A DNA stretch of 64,000 nt from Flavobacteriaceae bacterium (GCA_004359435.1 PTET01000001.1:679812-743811); one strand, 5' to 3'; shown: positions 47,320 to 57,200, counted from the first letter of the stretch. The notes: generated by a model from the letters alone, not told the origin. Translations and numbers: made by a program.

Positions 47320-48960
47320 ATGAAAAAAATCTTACTGCTTTCGGTGTTATCGGGTTTACTTTTGGGGCTTTCTTGGCCTTCTTTGGGTGTTCCTGCTTTT
47401 TTGTTCTTTGCGCTTGTTCCCCTTCTTTGGATTCAACACAGTTTGCAGTATAGTCCAGAAAAAAAGAAAAAAAGAAAACTGCTATTGTCTTTGCTGATCG
47501 CTTTTACCCTTTGGAATGTACTTTCTACCGGATGGTTATACAACGCCCAAAGGCCAGACGGTTCTCATGCCATCGAAGCTTTTTTGATTCCACTTTGTTT
47601 CAATTTGATTTTGTACTCAGGGGCTTTTATGATGTACAATGCTGTTAAAACCAAAGCGGGAAACTATTTTGGTTTTTTGTTTCTACCTATTGTTTGGCTC
47701 ATGGTAGAAAAACTTCAACTTAGTTGGGAATTCAATTGGCCATGGCTGAATCTAGGAAATGCCTTTGCACTTTGGCATCCTCTGATTCAGTGGTACGAGT
47801 ATACAGGATCACTTGGTGGAAGCCTTTGGTTACTCATCTGTAATATTTTGGTTTTTTATACGCTCAAAACCATTCAGAATGGAAAGACGACCCAAGAAAA
47901 ATGGAAAATGGGCATCCAAACAAGTTTGTTTATAATTCTACCTATGTTTGTTTCTTTGGGGATGTATTTTTCATACCAAGAAGATGGCGAGTCTGTAGAA
48001 ATTGTCGCCCTTCAGCCCGAACTAGATCCTTATACCCAAAAATACAATCTTGCTTCTCAAAAAATAGTGCAAGATTTACTGGATTTAGCCAAGGAAGAAG
48101 CTAGTCCTAAAACCCAGTTTGTTATAGCCCCTGAAACCGCCTTTCCTGGTCCAGATAGGGTGAATCTTGATTTTATCGATCAAGATCCTAGCGTTTTGAT
48201 GATTCAAAATTGGTTGCAGAATTACCCTGATGTTCAGTTTATTTCTGGGGTAGATTTATTTCAGGTTTACAGCCAGGAGCAAAAAACTGAAACCGCAAGA
48301 AAATTTAAAGACCAAGATTTGTATTATGACTCTTACAATGCTGCAGTCTCTCTTGGAGGAATTCAAACCGTTCCGATGGTGTATAAAAAATCTAAACTGG
48401 TACCTGGGGCTGAGAGTTTTCCCTATTCATCTTTCTTTATGCCTCTTGTTGGAAGTGTAATGATGGATTTTGGAGGTACAACTTCAACACTTGGAAAAAG
48501 TAAAAAGCCGCTTGTTTTTGAAAACAAACAAAGAACTGTTAAGATTGCTCCTCTTATCTGCTATGAGTCTGTTTTTGGAGAGTATACTACAGAATTTGTA
48601 AAAAAAGGCGCACAGATTTTGGCGGTAATGTCCAACGATTCTTGGTGGGGAGAGAGTCAAGGTTACAAACAACTTCTGCATTTCGCCAAACTTAGAGCTA
48701 TAGAAACCAGAAGATCTGTGGTTAGAAGTGCCAATTCTGGAGAAAGTGCGTTTATCAACCAAAGGGGAGACATAGAAATTTCTTTGCCCTATCTTAACAA
48801 AGGTGCACTAGTACATAGTCTAAAGACCAACGATAAAATAACGGTATATGTACTTTATGGTGATTATATTTTTAGAATCGCTCTGTTTTTGGGAGGAATC
48901 ATTTTGGCTTATACCTTAACATTGTTTGTTACTCAAAAAAAGAATCTAAAAACATTGTGA
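47320..48960 (+). CDS. lnt: Apolipoprotein N-acyltransferase
   Basis: 546 residues. About six N-terminal membrane segments are followed by a periplasmic nitrilase-fold domain. The catalytic Glu is in VIAPETAFPG, the Lys in MVYKKSKLVPGAE and the Cys in APLICYESVFGEY. It acylates the N-terminal Cys of lipoproteins in the inner membrane. Several lipoprotein signals in this window would be substrates. Length is normal. Confidence 0.93.
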   Translation: MKKILLLSVLSGLLLGLSWPSLGVPAFLFFALVPLLWIQHSLQYSPEKKKKRKLLLSLLIAFTLWNVLSTGWLYNAQRPDGSHAIEAFLIPLCFNLILYSGAFMMYNAVKTKAGNYFGFLFLPIVWLMVEKLQLSWEFNWPWLNLGNAFALWHPLIQWYEYTGSLGGSLWLLICNILVFYTLKTIQNGKTTQEKWKMGIQTSLFIILPMFVSLGMYFSYQEDGESVEIVALQPELDPYTQKYNLASQKIVQDLLDLAKEEASPKTQFVIAPETAFPGPDRVNLDFIDQDPSVLMIQNWLQNYPDVQFISGVDLFQVYSQEQKTETARKFKDQDLYYDSYNAAVSLGGIQTVPMVYKKSKLVPGAESFPYSSFFMPLVGSVMMDFGGTTSTLGKSKKPLVFENKQRTVKIAPLICYESVFGEYTTEFVKKGAQILAVMSNDSWWGESQGYKQLLHFAKLRAIETRRSVVRSANSGESAFINQRGDIEISLPYLNKGALVHSLKTNDKITVYVLYGDYIFRIALFLGGIILAYTLTLFVTQKKNLKTL

Positions 48961-49009
48961 GTTTGAGAAAATTGTCGTTAATTTGCAATCCTATTTAAAG
49001 CGAAGAGTA

Positions 49010-49246
49010 ATGTCAAGAGTGTGCCAAATTACAGGAAAGCGAGCAATGAGCGGGAATAACGTATCTCATGCCGTAAATAAAACAAGAAGAAAGTTTCAAA
49101 TCAATCTTCTTAAGAAAAAGTTCTTTTTGCCCGAAACAGGTGAGTGGATTTCACTTAGAGTAACGGCTCATGGTCTTAAAATTATCAATAAGATTGGAAT
49201 TGAAGAGGCTATCAAAAGAGGTAAGAAATTAGATTTGATCAAATAA
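49010..49246 (+). CDS. rpmB: Ribosomal protein L28
   Basis: 78 residues: [29 protein letters not shown] and the [23 protein letters not shown] tail. It starts the rpmB-rpmG-DUF4295-ftsY-rimO cluster. The ATG at 49010 is the family start; the longer upstream frame is not needed. Confidence 0.95.
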   Translation: MSRVCQITGKRAMSGNNVSHAVNKTRRKFQINLLKKKFFLPETGEWISLRVTAHGLKIINKIGIEEAIKRGKKLDLIK

Positions 49247-49259
49247 AAAAACCAATCAA

Positions 49260-49448
49260 ATGGCTAAGAAAAGTAAAGGAAACGTAGTTCAGGTTATCCT
49301 AGAATGTACAGAACACAAAGAAAGCGGAATGGCTGGGATGTCTCGTTACATTACCGTAAAGAACAAAAAAAATACTCCAGATAGGTTAGAGCTTAAAAAG
49401 TTTAATCCTGTTCTAAAGAGATACACCCTTCACAAAGAAATTAAGTAG
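49260..49448 (+). CDS. rpmG: Ribosomal protein L33
   Basis: 62 residues: [56 protein letters not shown]. It has a single Cys instead of the four-Cys zinc form. It lies 13 bases after rpmB. Confidence 0.95.
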   Translation: MAKKSKGNVVQVILECTEHKESGMAGMSRYITVKNKKNTPDRLELKKFNPVLKRYTLHKEIK

Positions 49449-49471
49449 TTAACCGATAAAAATTAAACCTC

Positions 49472-49621
49472 ATGGCTAAAAAGACGGTAGCAACACTGCA
49501 AACCAGTACCAAAAAAATGTCTAAAGTTATCAAGATGGAAAGATCTCCAAAATCTGGTGCTTACGTTTTTGTTGAAAAAATTGTCGTTGCAGAAGAAGTT
49601 GATTCTTTTTTCAAAAAATAA
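49472..49621 (+). CDS. DUF4295 small basic protein
   Basis: 49 residues: MAKKTVATLQTSTKKMSKVIK, then RSPKSGAYVFVEKIV and a hydrophobic tail VDSFFKK. This small lysine-rich protein is conserved in Bacteroidota between rpmG and ftsY and may be a ribosome-associated component, but its role is not established. It is 23 bases after rpmG and is followed by a terminator. Confidence 0.85.
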   Translation: MAKKTVATLQTSTKKMSKVIKMERSPKSGAYVFVEKIVVAEEVDSFFKK

Positions 49622-49649
49622 TCATTCTATTGATTTACGATAAATTCAT

Positions 49650-49674
49650 AGCCACTTTCTCAAGTGGCTTTTTT
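49650..49674 (+). terminator. Terminator after the rpmB-rpmG-DUF4295 genes
   Basis: AGCCACTT-TCTC-AAGTGGCT hairpin followed by six T residues, located between the small ribosomal genes and ftsY. Confidence 0.8.
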
Positions 49675-49737
49675 GTTGTTTTCAATTCAATGCAGATTTA
49701 GAATCTACACAAGACGAATTTTATGTAACTTTACCCT

Positions 49738-50676
49738 ATGGGAATTTTTGACAAATTATTTGGGAAAAAAGAGAAGGAATCTCTGGACAAAGGTCTGGAG
49801 AAAACCAAAACTTCTTTTTTGGACAAGCTCAGCAAAACGGTTCTGGGAAAATCTACTGTAGATGATGAAGTTTTGGACGATTTGGAAGAAGTGCTAATCA
49901 CTTCGGATGTCGGGGTAGAAACCACAGTGAAAATCATCCAGAACATAGAGGAGAGAGTCAGAAAAGACAAGTATGTCTCCACTACAGAACTCAATCAAAT
50001 TTTAAGGCAAGAAATCAAGGCATTGCTCAAAGACCCAGAGCCCATAGAGCAAATGCCCAAACCTTATGTGATTATGGTTGTAGGAATCAATGGGGTTGGA
50101 AAAACCACCACCATAGGAAAACTGGCAAACAAATTTCAAAAGGAAGGAAAAAAGGTGGTTTTGGGTGCTGGAGATACCTTCCGTGCTGCGGCGGTAGATC
50201 AGCTCAAAATCTGGTCCGAAAAAGTAGGAGTGGACATCGTGATGCAAAAAATGGGTTCTGATCCGGCTTCTGTCGCTTTTGATACGGTTCAATCTGCTGT
50301 CGCGAAAGGGGCTGATGTAGTTCTACTGGATACCGCAGGGAGGCTTCACAACAAAGTCAATCTGATGAACGAACTTGGGAAAATCAAAAAAGTGATGCAA
50401 AAAGTTGTTCCAGATGCTCCACACGAGGTGCTTTTGGTTTTGGATGGTTCTACGGGGCAAAATGCCTTTGAACAAGCCAAACAATTCACCGCTACCACAG
50501 AGGTTTCTGCCCTCGCGGTGACCAAACTCGATGGAACTGCCAAAGGAGGTGTAGTCATTGGGATTTCGGATCAGTTTCAAATTCCTGTGAAGTACATCGG
50601 AGTAGGAGAGGCCATGGACGATTTGCAAATTTTTGACAAAGAAAATTTTGTGGATTCCTTTTTTGGGGTTTCCTAA
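49738..50676 (+). CDS. ftsY: Signal recognition particle receptor FtsY
   Basis: 312 residues. The SRP GTPase NG domain is intact: GINGVGKTTTIGKLA (G1), DTFRAAAVDQL (G2), DTAGRLHNK (G3), TKLDGTAKGG (G4) and a C-terminal GVGEAMDDLQIFDKENFVD closing helix. The N-terminal acidic A region is short (about 15 residues), usual for Bacteroidota. It targets ribosome-nascent chain complexes to SecYEG. Confidence 0.96.
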   Translation: MGIFDKLFGKKEKESLDKGLEKTKTSFLDKLSKTVLGKSTVDDEVLDDLEEVLITSDVGVETTVKIIQNIEERVRKDKYVSTTELNQILRQEIKALLKDPEPIEQMPKPYVIMVVGINGVGKTTTIGKLANKFQKEGKKVVLGAGDTFRAAAVDQLKIWSEKVGVDIVMQKMGSDPASVAFDTVQSAVAKGADVVLLDTAGRLHNKVNLMNELGKIKKVMQKVVPDAPHEVLLVLDGSTGQNAFEQAKQFTATTEVSALAVTKLDGTAKGGVVIGISDQFQIPVKYIGVGEAMDDLQIFDKENFVDSFFGVS

Positions 50677-50788
50677 ATTCTCAATTTTTTTTCAGGCTTT
50701 TTTGTCCATCTCACCAAACGGTCTTCCAAATTATTCCATCATTTAAGCAAACAAATTCAAAGCTACTGAGCTTCAATTCAATAAATCT

Positions 50789-52102
50789 ATGCGTACCAAA
50801 TCCACCAAACAAAATAGAATCAATGTTATCACCCTAGGTTGTTCCAAAAATGTCTATGATTCAGAGGTTCTTGTTGGGCAACTCAAAGCCAATGGAAAAG
50901 ATGCTTTTCATGAACAGCAGGGGCAAGAGGGAAACATTGTGGTAATCAATACCTGTGGATTCATAGACAATGCAAAAGAAGAGAGCATCAATACCATTTT
51001 GGAATACGCTCAGAAAAAAGAAGAGGGAGAGATAGACAAACTCTATGTAATGGGATGTCTTTCTGAAAGATACAAACCAGATTTGGAGAAAGAAATTCCA
51101 GATGTGGATCAGTATTTTGGAACCACTAATCTGCCTCTACTTCTCAAAACTCTAGGGGCAGATTACAAACACGAGCTCGTTGGGGAGAGAATTACCGCTA
51201 CGCCCACCCACTATGCCTATCTGAAAATTTCTGAAGGTTGCGACAGACCTTGTTCTTTCTGTGCCATACCACTGATGCGGGGTGGTCACAAAAGCAAACC
51301 CATAGAAGAATTGGTACATGAGACCGAAAAATTGGCAGCCAAAGGAGTGAAGGAACTCATTTTGATTGCCCAGGATCTTACCTATTATGGACTCGATCTT
51401 TACAAAAAACGAAATTTGGCAGAGCTTTTGGAAAATTTGGTGAAAGTGGAAGGCATAGAGTGGATTCGTTTGCATTATGCTTTTCCAACTGGATTTCCAG
51501 AAGATGTGTTGGAACTCATGAAAAAGGAAGAGAAAATCTGCAACTACATCGACATTCCGCTACAGCACATTTCCACAGATCTTTTGGCTTCCATGAAAAG
51601 AGGAACCACCAGAGAAAAAACCGATGCACTACTGAAAAAATTCAAAGAAATCGTTCCAGATATAGCCATCAGAACCACGTTGATTGTAGGGTATCCAGGG
51701 GAATCACAAGTCCATTTTGATGAACTAAAAGATTGGGTAGAAACTTCCCGTTTTGATAGATTGGGTTGCTTTACCTATTCTCATGAAGAAAACACCACGG
51801 CATATGTTCTAGATGACAATATTCCCCAAGAAGAAAAAGAAGCCAGAGTAGAGGAAATCATGGAGATTCAGAGCCAAATTTCATGGGAGCTCAATCAAGA
51901 AAAAATTGGAAAAACCTTCCGTTGCATTTTTGATAGAAAAGAAGGGGATTATTTCATTGGAAGAACCCAGTACGATTCTCCCGATGTTGACAATGAAGTT
52001 TTGGTAAAAGCAGAAGGGGTGTATATTCCTATTGGAAGTTTCCAAAATGTGAAAATCACCTCTGCAGAAGAATTTGATTTGATTGGGGAGCTTGTTGGTT
52101 GA
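50789..52102 (+). CDS. rimO: Ribosomal protein S12 methylthiotransferase RimO
   Basis: 437 residues. The N-terminal cluster Cys are in TLGCSKNVYDSE, INTCGFIDNAKEES and VMGCLSERY, the radical-SAM motif is CDRPCSFCAIP, and a TRAM-like domain ends the protein (IGKTFRCIF, FIGRTQYDSPDVDNEV). It methylthiolates the conserved Asp of S12, encoded here at 7.1 kb. Length is typical. Confidence 0.95.
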   Translation: MRTKSTKQNRINVITLGCSKNVYDSEVLVGQLKANGKDAFHEQQGQEGNIVVINTCGFIDNAKEESINTILEYAQKKEEGEIDKLYVMGCLSERYKPDLEKEIPDVDQYFGTTNLPLLLKTLGADYKHELVGERITATPTHYAYLKISEGCDRPCSFCAIPLMRGGHKSKPIEELVHETEKLAAKGVKELILIAQDLTYYGLDLYKKRNLAELLENLVKVEGIEWIRLHYAFPTGFPEDVLELMKKEEKICNYIDIPLQHISTDLLASMKRGTTREKTDALLKKFKEIVPDIAIRTTLIVGYPGESQVHFDELKDWVETSRFDRLGCFTYSHEENTTAYVLDDNIPQEEKEARVEEIMEIQSQISWELNQEKIGKTFRCIFDRKEGDYFIGRTQYDSPDVDNEVLVKAEGVYIPIGSFQNVKITSAEEFDLIGELVG

Positions 52103-52125
52103 TGGGGATTTGGAATGTATTTCCC

Positions 52126-52497
52126 TCAAACAACCTCTGCGAGTTTGCCTCCCAAATACATCGCCAGAAGTCCAAATACAAGGTGCAGAAGTAGAGCAAG
52201 ACTTGCTTTGAGAAGAGACTCTGCTTGAAAAATCGAGCCGATTTCAAAAATTAGGGTAGAAAAAGTGGTGAGTCCACCACAAAATCCAACGGCCAAAAGC
52301 AGTCTGAGATTTTCGGAAATTTGACCTTTGTCAAAGAGATTCAAAATTATCCCTAAGCAAAAACAGCCCAGAATATTGGCGTAAAATGTGCCCATGGGTG
52401 CTGAAAGAAAAGTGTTTTTCACAAAGGCAGAAGAAACAAAATAGCGAAGGGCACTTCCCATTCCTCCTCCCAAAAAGACCACCAAAAGCTGTTTCAT
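52126..52497 (-). CDS. crcB: Fluoride channel CrcB/Fluc
   Basis: 123 residues with four hydrophobic segments. The family motifs GGGMGSALRYF, GTFYANILGCF and GFCGGLTTFSTLIFE (with the Phe residues lining the fluoride pore) are present. It exports fluoride across the inner membrane. Convergent with rimO. CAAAGTTA at 52538-52545 reads as TAnnTTTG on the minus strand and is a likely promoter -7 element. Confidence 0.93.
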   Translation of the reverse strand: MKQLLVVFLGGGMGSALRYFVSSAFVKNTFLSAPMGTFYANILGCFCLGIILNLFDKGQISENLRLLLAVGFCGGLTTFSTLIFEIGSIFQAESLLKASLALLLHLVFGLLAMYLGGKLAEVV

Positions 52498-52568
52498 ACT
52501 TCAAAAAATACACATGGGTTTGCTATGCAAAGATTTTCAAAGTTAGTGAAAGTGACCTAGAAATCTGT

Positions 52569-52576
52569 TAACTTTG
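52569..52576 (+). promoter_or_regulatory. Possible -7 element of the flavodoxin-like gene
   Basis: TAACTTTG matches TAnnTTTG, 51 bases before the ATG at 52627. No clear -33 partner. Confidence 0.4.
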
Positions 52577-52626
52577 GAAAAAGTAGTTGAGCCTTCTTTC
52601 TTAAATAGCCCAAATAGTCCAAAACC

Positions 52627-53112
52627 ATGGAAAATTCGAAATCAGAAAACCAACCCCAGCCTAAAATTTTGATTGTCTATCACAGCCAGTCTGGCAGAAC
52701 CCTTTCTATGGCAGAGTATGTGTTAAAAGGAGTACAGACAGAAACCTCAGAGGTTCGTTTTCTCCATGCCCACAACGCCACTTTGGATGATTTGATTTGG
52801 TGTGATGGGGTGATTTTTGGAACTCCAGAGAATTTTGGTATGTTTTCGGGAATGATCAAAGACTTTTTTGAAAGAACCTATCACAAAGCCAGAGAAATGG
52901 AATTGCACAAACCTTACTGTTTGTTTGTCACCTGCCGAAGCTCTGGGGAAGGAGCAGAAAGGGACATCTCCAAAGTCACCACAGGAATCGGTATGAAAAG
53001 AGCCTTGGCTCCGGTGATTGCCAATGCCAATCCGCTGGAGACAACCGACTTTGAAAAAGCCCAAGAATTGGGTGCTACCTTTGCCGCAGGAGTCGGAATC
53101 CAAATATTTTAA
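52627..53112 (+). CDS. Flavodoxin-like NAD(P)H-dependent oxidoreductase
   Basis: 161 residues. FMN-binding flavodoxin fold with KILIVYHSQSGRTLSMAEYVLKG (phosphate loop SQSGRT), GVIFGTPENFGMFSGMIKDFFERTYH (isoalloxazine-contacting loop) and CRSSGEGAERDISKV. Length matches single-domain WrbA/flavodoxin-like proteins. Partner and substrate unknown. Followed 14 bases later by an S1-type gene. Confidence 0.82.
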   Translation: MENSKSENQPQPKILIVYHSQSGRTLSMAEYVLKGVQTETSEVRFLHAHNATLDDLIWCDGVIFGTPENFGMFSGMIKDFFERTYHKAREMELHKPYCLFVTCRSSGEGAERDISKVTTGIGMKRALAPVIANANPLETTDFEKAQELGATFAAGVGIQIF

Positions 53113-53126
53113 GTTGATATTTTAAG

Positions 53127-53552
53127 ATGGAAGAAAATTCAGAATTTCAAAAGGGACAAGAAGTTACCTTATATATAGACAGAAAAACGCCCTTGGGATT
53201 TACCGTTTTGATTGAGGGAAAAGAAGATGGACTGCTTTACCACAGCGAAATTTTTGAACCCATAGAAGAAGGGGACAAGGTAAAGGGATTCATCAAAGCC
53301 ATTCGAGAAGATGGGAAAATAGACCTCACCCTTAGACCCCAAGGGTTTAGAAACGCCATTGATGGGGACGCCCAAAAAGTGCTTGATTATTTGAAATCAA
53401 ACGGTGGAAAATCCAATTATCATGACAAATCTGACCCCAAAGAAATTTATCAAACTTTTTTGATGAGTAAAAAGGCTTTTAAGAAAGCCATCGGAGTACT
53501 ATACAAAAGGAAAATGATCGAAATTTCATCCGATGGATTTTTTTTGAAATAA
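53127..53552 (+). CDS. CvfB/S1-like RNA-binding protein, short form
   Basis: 141 residues: FQKGQEVTLYIDRKTPLGFTVLIEG-KDG, S1-like strand pattern with LLYHSEIFEPIEEGDKVKGFIKAIREDGKIDLTL, and the C-terminal CvfB-WH-like KSDPKEIYQTFLMSKKAFKKAIGVLYKRKMIEI. Full CvfB proteins are about 280 residues with two further N-terminal S1 domains, so this may be a genuine short form or the C-terminal half left by another missing segment. A start at 53127 is plausible. Confidence 0.7.
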   Translation: MEENSEFQKGQEVTLYIDRKTPLGFTVLIEGKEDGLLYHSEIFEPIEEGDKVKGFIKAIREDGKIDLTLRPQGFRNAIDGDAQKVLDYLKSNGGKSNYHDKSDPKEIYQTFLMSKKAFKKAIGVLYKRKMIEISSDGFFLK

Positions 53553-53619
53553 GTGAAAATTTAACATTATTATAGTTTTTTATCTATATATTTAATGCAA
53601 ATTATTAAATTAAATTGTT

Positions 53620-54991
53620 ATGAGTTTATTCGATTCTTTAAAATCAATGGCTACCCAAGAATTAATTTCGGGTGTAGCTGGTAAATTAGGAGAAAGCAAC
53701 CAAGGGGTTTCTTCTGCAATGGATGCTATTCTTCCATCACTTATGGGTGGACTTTTGGACTCTAAAGAAGAAAGCCATGCTGGGATTGCCGATCTTTTAG
53801 GGCAAGCTAGTAAAATGGGTGGAGACAATATGGTTTCAGATTTGATTTCTGGTATTGGGTCTGAGAATTCAGGTTCTGGTCTAGGTTCAATTGGAACTTC
53901 ACTGGTTGGAAGTCTTTTGGGTGGAAAATCTAGTTCATTGATCGATACTGTGGCTAGTCTTTCTGGAATCAAAAGTGGATCTGCTTCTTCACTAGTTTCT
54001 ATCGCTGGATCTTTAATGGCAAGCGGTCTTGGAAGCAAAATGAGCCAAGGAGGATTGGATTTTGGATCACTTCTTAAAATGGTTTCTGGAGAAAAAGACC
54101 AAATCGCTGGAGCTATTCCATGGAGATGTAGTAGGTGGAGCTGCAAATGTTGCTGGAAATGTAGTAGAAGGAGCAGCAGATCTAGTTGGAAATGTTGCTG
54201 GAGGAGCTGTAAGTGCAGCTGGAGCCGTAGTTGGCGGAGCTGCTGGATTGGCTGGTAAAGCAGTTGATTCAGTTTCAGACTCAGTTTCAGATCTTTCAGA
54301 CGGAGTAAAAGATGTTTTCTCTGGAGGAAATATGAATGACAACGAAGGTGGAGGTTTCATGAAATTCTTGTGGCCGTTACTTCTTTTATTGGGTCTAGGA
54401 GCTTTGGCTATGTATTTGTTTAAAGGTTGCGAAACTAAAGAACCTGCAGTACAAGATGTGGCTGAAACTACAGAAGGTACACCTGAAGTTGTAGCCGATA
54501 GTACAACTGCAGTGGTTAATCCTGCTGTAGAGTCTATCAAAGTAAAACTTGCCGATGGAACAGAGCTTGATGCCAACAAAGGTGGAGTAGAAGACAAATT
54601 GGTTGCTTTTGTAGGTTCTGATGCTGAACTTAACCCAGAGGGAGATTGGTTCGATTTTGATAACCTTAACTTTGATACTGGAAGCGCAAACTTAACTACT
54701 GACAGTAAAATGCAAATCGGAAACTTGGTAGCTATTTTGAAAGCTTATCCTAACCTTGTAATTAAAATTGGTGGATATACTGACAAATCTGGTGACGATG
54801 CTGCTAACCTTACACTTTCTCAATCTAGAGCAGATGCAGTTGTTGCTGCTTTGAAAGCACAAGGTGCCAACGCTGCGCAAATTGAAGGTGGTGAAGGATA
54901 CGGTGAAAAATTCGCCAAAGTAGACGAAGCCGCTTCTGATGAAGAAAGAAGAGCAGACCGTAGAACGGCTGTAAAAGTGGTTAAAAAATAA
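53620..54991 (+). pseudogene. DUF937-OmpA envelope protein broken by a frame change
   Basis: The first frame gives a DUF937 domain (SLFDSLKSMATQELISGVAGK, LPSLMGGLLDSKEESHAGIADLL, SLVSIAGSLMASGLG) to KDQIAGAIP at about 54120. The second frame continues GDVVGGAANVAGNVVEGAADL, an Ala/Gly/Val-rich repeat, a DSVSDSVSD segment, a membrane helix (FLWPLLLLLGLGALAMYLF) and an OmpA domain with NLNFDTGSANLT, GYTDKSGDDAANLTLSQSRADAVVAAL and ADRRTAV. The frame change lies near 54110-54125 and, together with the apparent repeat gap, suggests lost bases within one original gene. OmpA domain binds peptidoglycan. Confidence 0.8.
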
Positions 54992-55010
54992 TCTAAGTTT
55001 TTATACCCAT

Positions 55011-55040
55011 AAAAAAACCTCCCAATCGGGAGGTTTTTTT
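55011..55040. terminator. Bidirectional terminator
   Basis: AAAAAAACCTCCC-AATC-GGGAGGTTTTTTT, a perfect symmetric hairpin with T runs on both strands, between the OmpA gene (plus) and valS (minus). Confidence 0.85.
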
Positions 55041-55066
55041 ATGGGTTATTTTGATATGAAGTAATT

Positions 55067-55108
55067 TTAACCATTAACCATTAACCATTAACCATTAACC
55101 ATTAACCA
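55067..55108. repeat. 7-bp tandem repeat (TTAACCA x6)
   Basis: Six exact copies of TTAACCA in a row. The array overlaps the stop codon of valS at 55102-55104 and the last Gly codon. It is likely a slippage microsatellite rather than a functional site. Confidence 0.9.
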
Positions 55109-57200
55109 TTAAGCTGATTGAGCTGGCTTTGGATTTGACTGATTTTCTCAAGGGCGTCAGACTTTTTGTTGAGCTCGTTTTGAATTACTGCTTTAGGAGC
55201 ACTTGAAGTAAATTTCTCATTGGAGAGCTTTTTCTCTACACTTGCTAAAAAACCTTGTAAATATTCTAGTTCTGAGGTTAACTTTTGGGTTTCTTCTTCT
55301 ATATTTACATTTGCATTAACGGGTAACACAAACTCATCTGTTCCTACCCTAAATGAAATTCCTGAGACATTTTCTTCGGCTTTGATTTCACTTAGATTAC
55401 CCACTTTGCAAACCATCTCTGGCAAAAATCTATCTGAAGATGTAAAGAGTATTAAAGGTTCTTTTGGAGAAATGTTTTTTTGTTTTCGAACCGATCTAAT
55501 TTGAGAAACAACTTCTTTACTAAAGTCGAATTTAGACAAAATCTCTGGGCTAAATCCTTGGGATTTAGGGTAAGCACTTATAATAATAGGCTCCTTTCTT
55601 TCACTTATCAAATGCCAGATTTCTTCTGATAAAAAGGGCATAAATGGATGCAGAAGTTGCAAAATCTTTTCAAGAAATTCTATAGATTTTTCAAAGGTGG
55701 TAGCATCGATGGGTTTTTCAAATGCAGGTTTGATGATCTCCAAATACCATGAGCAAAAATCGTCCCAAGTGAGTTTGTAAAGCGTCATCATCGCTTCGGA
55801 AATTCTATATTTTTCAAAATGTTCTTCTACCTCTTGGATACATTGATTTAAACGGTTTTCAAAATAGTCCATGGCTTGTTGGTTTTCTTTGGGCAGTGCC
55901 AAAGAATTATCTACTTCCCAACCTTTAATCAGCCTAAAGGCATTCCAGATTTTACCTGTAAAATTTCTTCACCCCACCAAAGTTGACGAGAAATGTTCCA
56001 GTCATAGACGTTTTCCATCCAGTGTTTGTAGGTGTTTTTGAATTTTTTTGGAAAGAGTTTGATTTTGTCTTCCATCACTGCATCAAGGGCAGGTTTGGCT
56101 AAATCTTTCATCTTCAAGAACCATTGATCCGAAATTCTAGGTTCAATAATGCAACCGGTTCTCTCAGAAGTTCCTACTTTATGGGTGTGGTCCTCAACTT
56201 TTTCCAACAATCCTTGCTCTTCAAGGGCTTTGACAACGAGTTTTCGAGCTACAAATCGATCTTTTCCTCTAAATTCTTCTGGTGCGATGTCATTTAAAGT
56301 TGCATCTGGATGAAAAATATCGATGAAATCTAGTTGATGTTTTTCTCCTAAATCTTTGTCGTTTACATCGTGTGAAGGGGTAACTTTTAGGCATCCAGTT
56401 CCCATTTCTAAATCTACATAGGTATCTTCTATGATGCTTACAATTCTTCCTATAAGTGGAACTTCAACTTTTTTTCCTTTTAGATTTTGATGCCTTGGAT
56501 CCTCTGGATGAATACAAACAGCCGTATCCCCAAAAAGGGTTTCTGGTCTTGTGGTGGCCACCGTTGCAAAAGTATTTTCTTCTCCAACTACTTTGTATTT
56601 GATGTAGTATAACTTTCCAGGCTTTTCAACAAAAATCACTTCTTCATCAGAAATGGTAGTTTTGGCCTGCGGATCCCAGTTGACCATTCGGTGACCTTTG
56701 TAGATGTAACCTTTGTTGTAAAGATCTACGAAGCTTCCAATGACTGCATTAGAAAGTTTAGGGTTCAAGGTAAATTCGGTTCTGTCCCAATCACAAGAGC
56801 AGCCTAGTTTTTTGAGTTGTTCTAAGATAATTCCTCCATGTTTGTGGGTCCAATCCCATGCATGAACCATAAATTCTTCTCGAGAAAGATCTTCTTTATT
56901 GATGCCCTCTTTTTGTAGTTTGTCCACCACTTTGGCCTCAGTTGCAATGGACGCATGGTCTGTGCCGGGTACCCAACAAGCATTAAAGCCCATCATTCGA
57001 GCTCGTCTAATTAACACATCCTGCAAGGTGTTGTTTAGCATGTGTCCCATGTGCAAAACCCCTGTTACATTAGGAGGAGGAATTACAATGGTGTAAGGCT
57101 TTTTATCGTTTACTTCTGATTTAAAATATTTGTTTTGCATCCAGAAGTCATACCATTTAGATTCTATTTCTTTGGGATTGTATTTGGTTGGAATGGACAT
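55102..57200 (-). pseudogene. valS: Valyl-tRNA synthetase, middle part missing and frame shifted
   Basis: The N-terminal piece (57200 to about 55960) is Val[33 protein letters not shown] (HIGH motif), editing domain segments [13 protein letters not shown] and [13 protein letters not shown], and [12 protein letters not shown]. The C-terminal piece in another frame starts [19 protein letters not shown] and continues through the anticodon-binding and coiled-coil region to the stop at 55102. The section between, about 170-190 residues holding the KMSKS motif, is absent, and the remaining frames do not match. Junction near 55955-55975. An essential single-copy enzyme; lost sequence is suspected. 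Confidence 0.9.

Noticed and set aside
55067-55108. CRISPR-like repeat array
   Set aside because: The 7-bp units are directly adjacent with no spacers; this is a simple tandem repeat.
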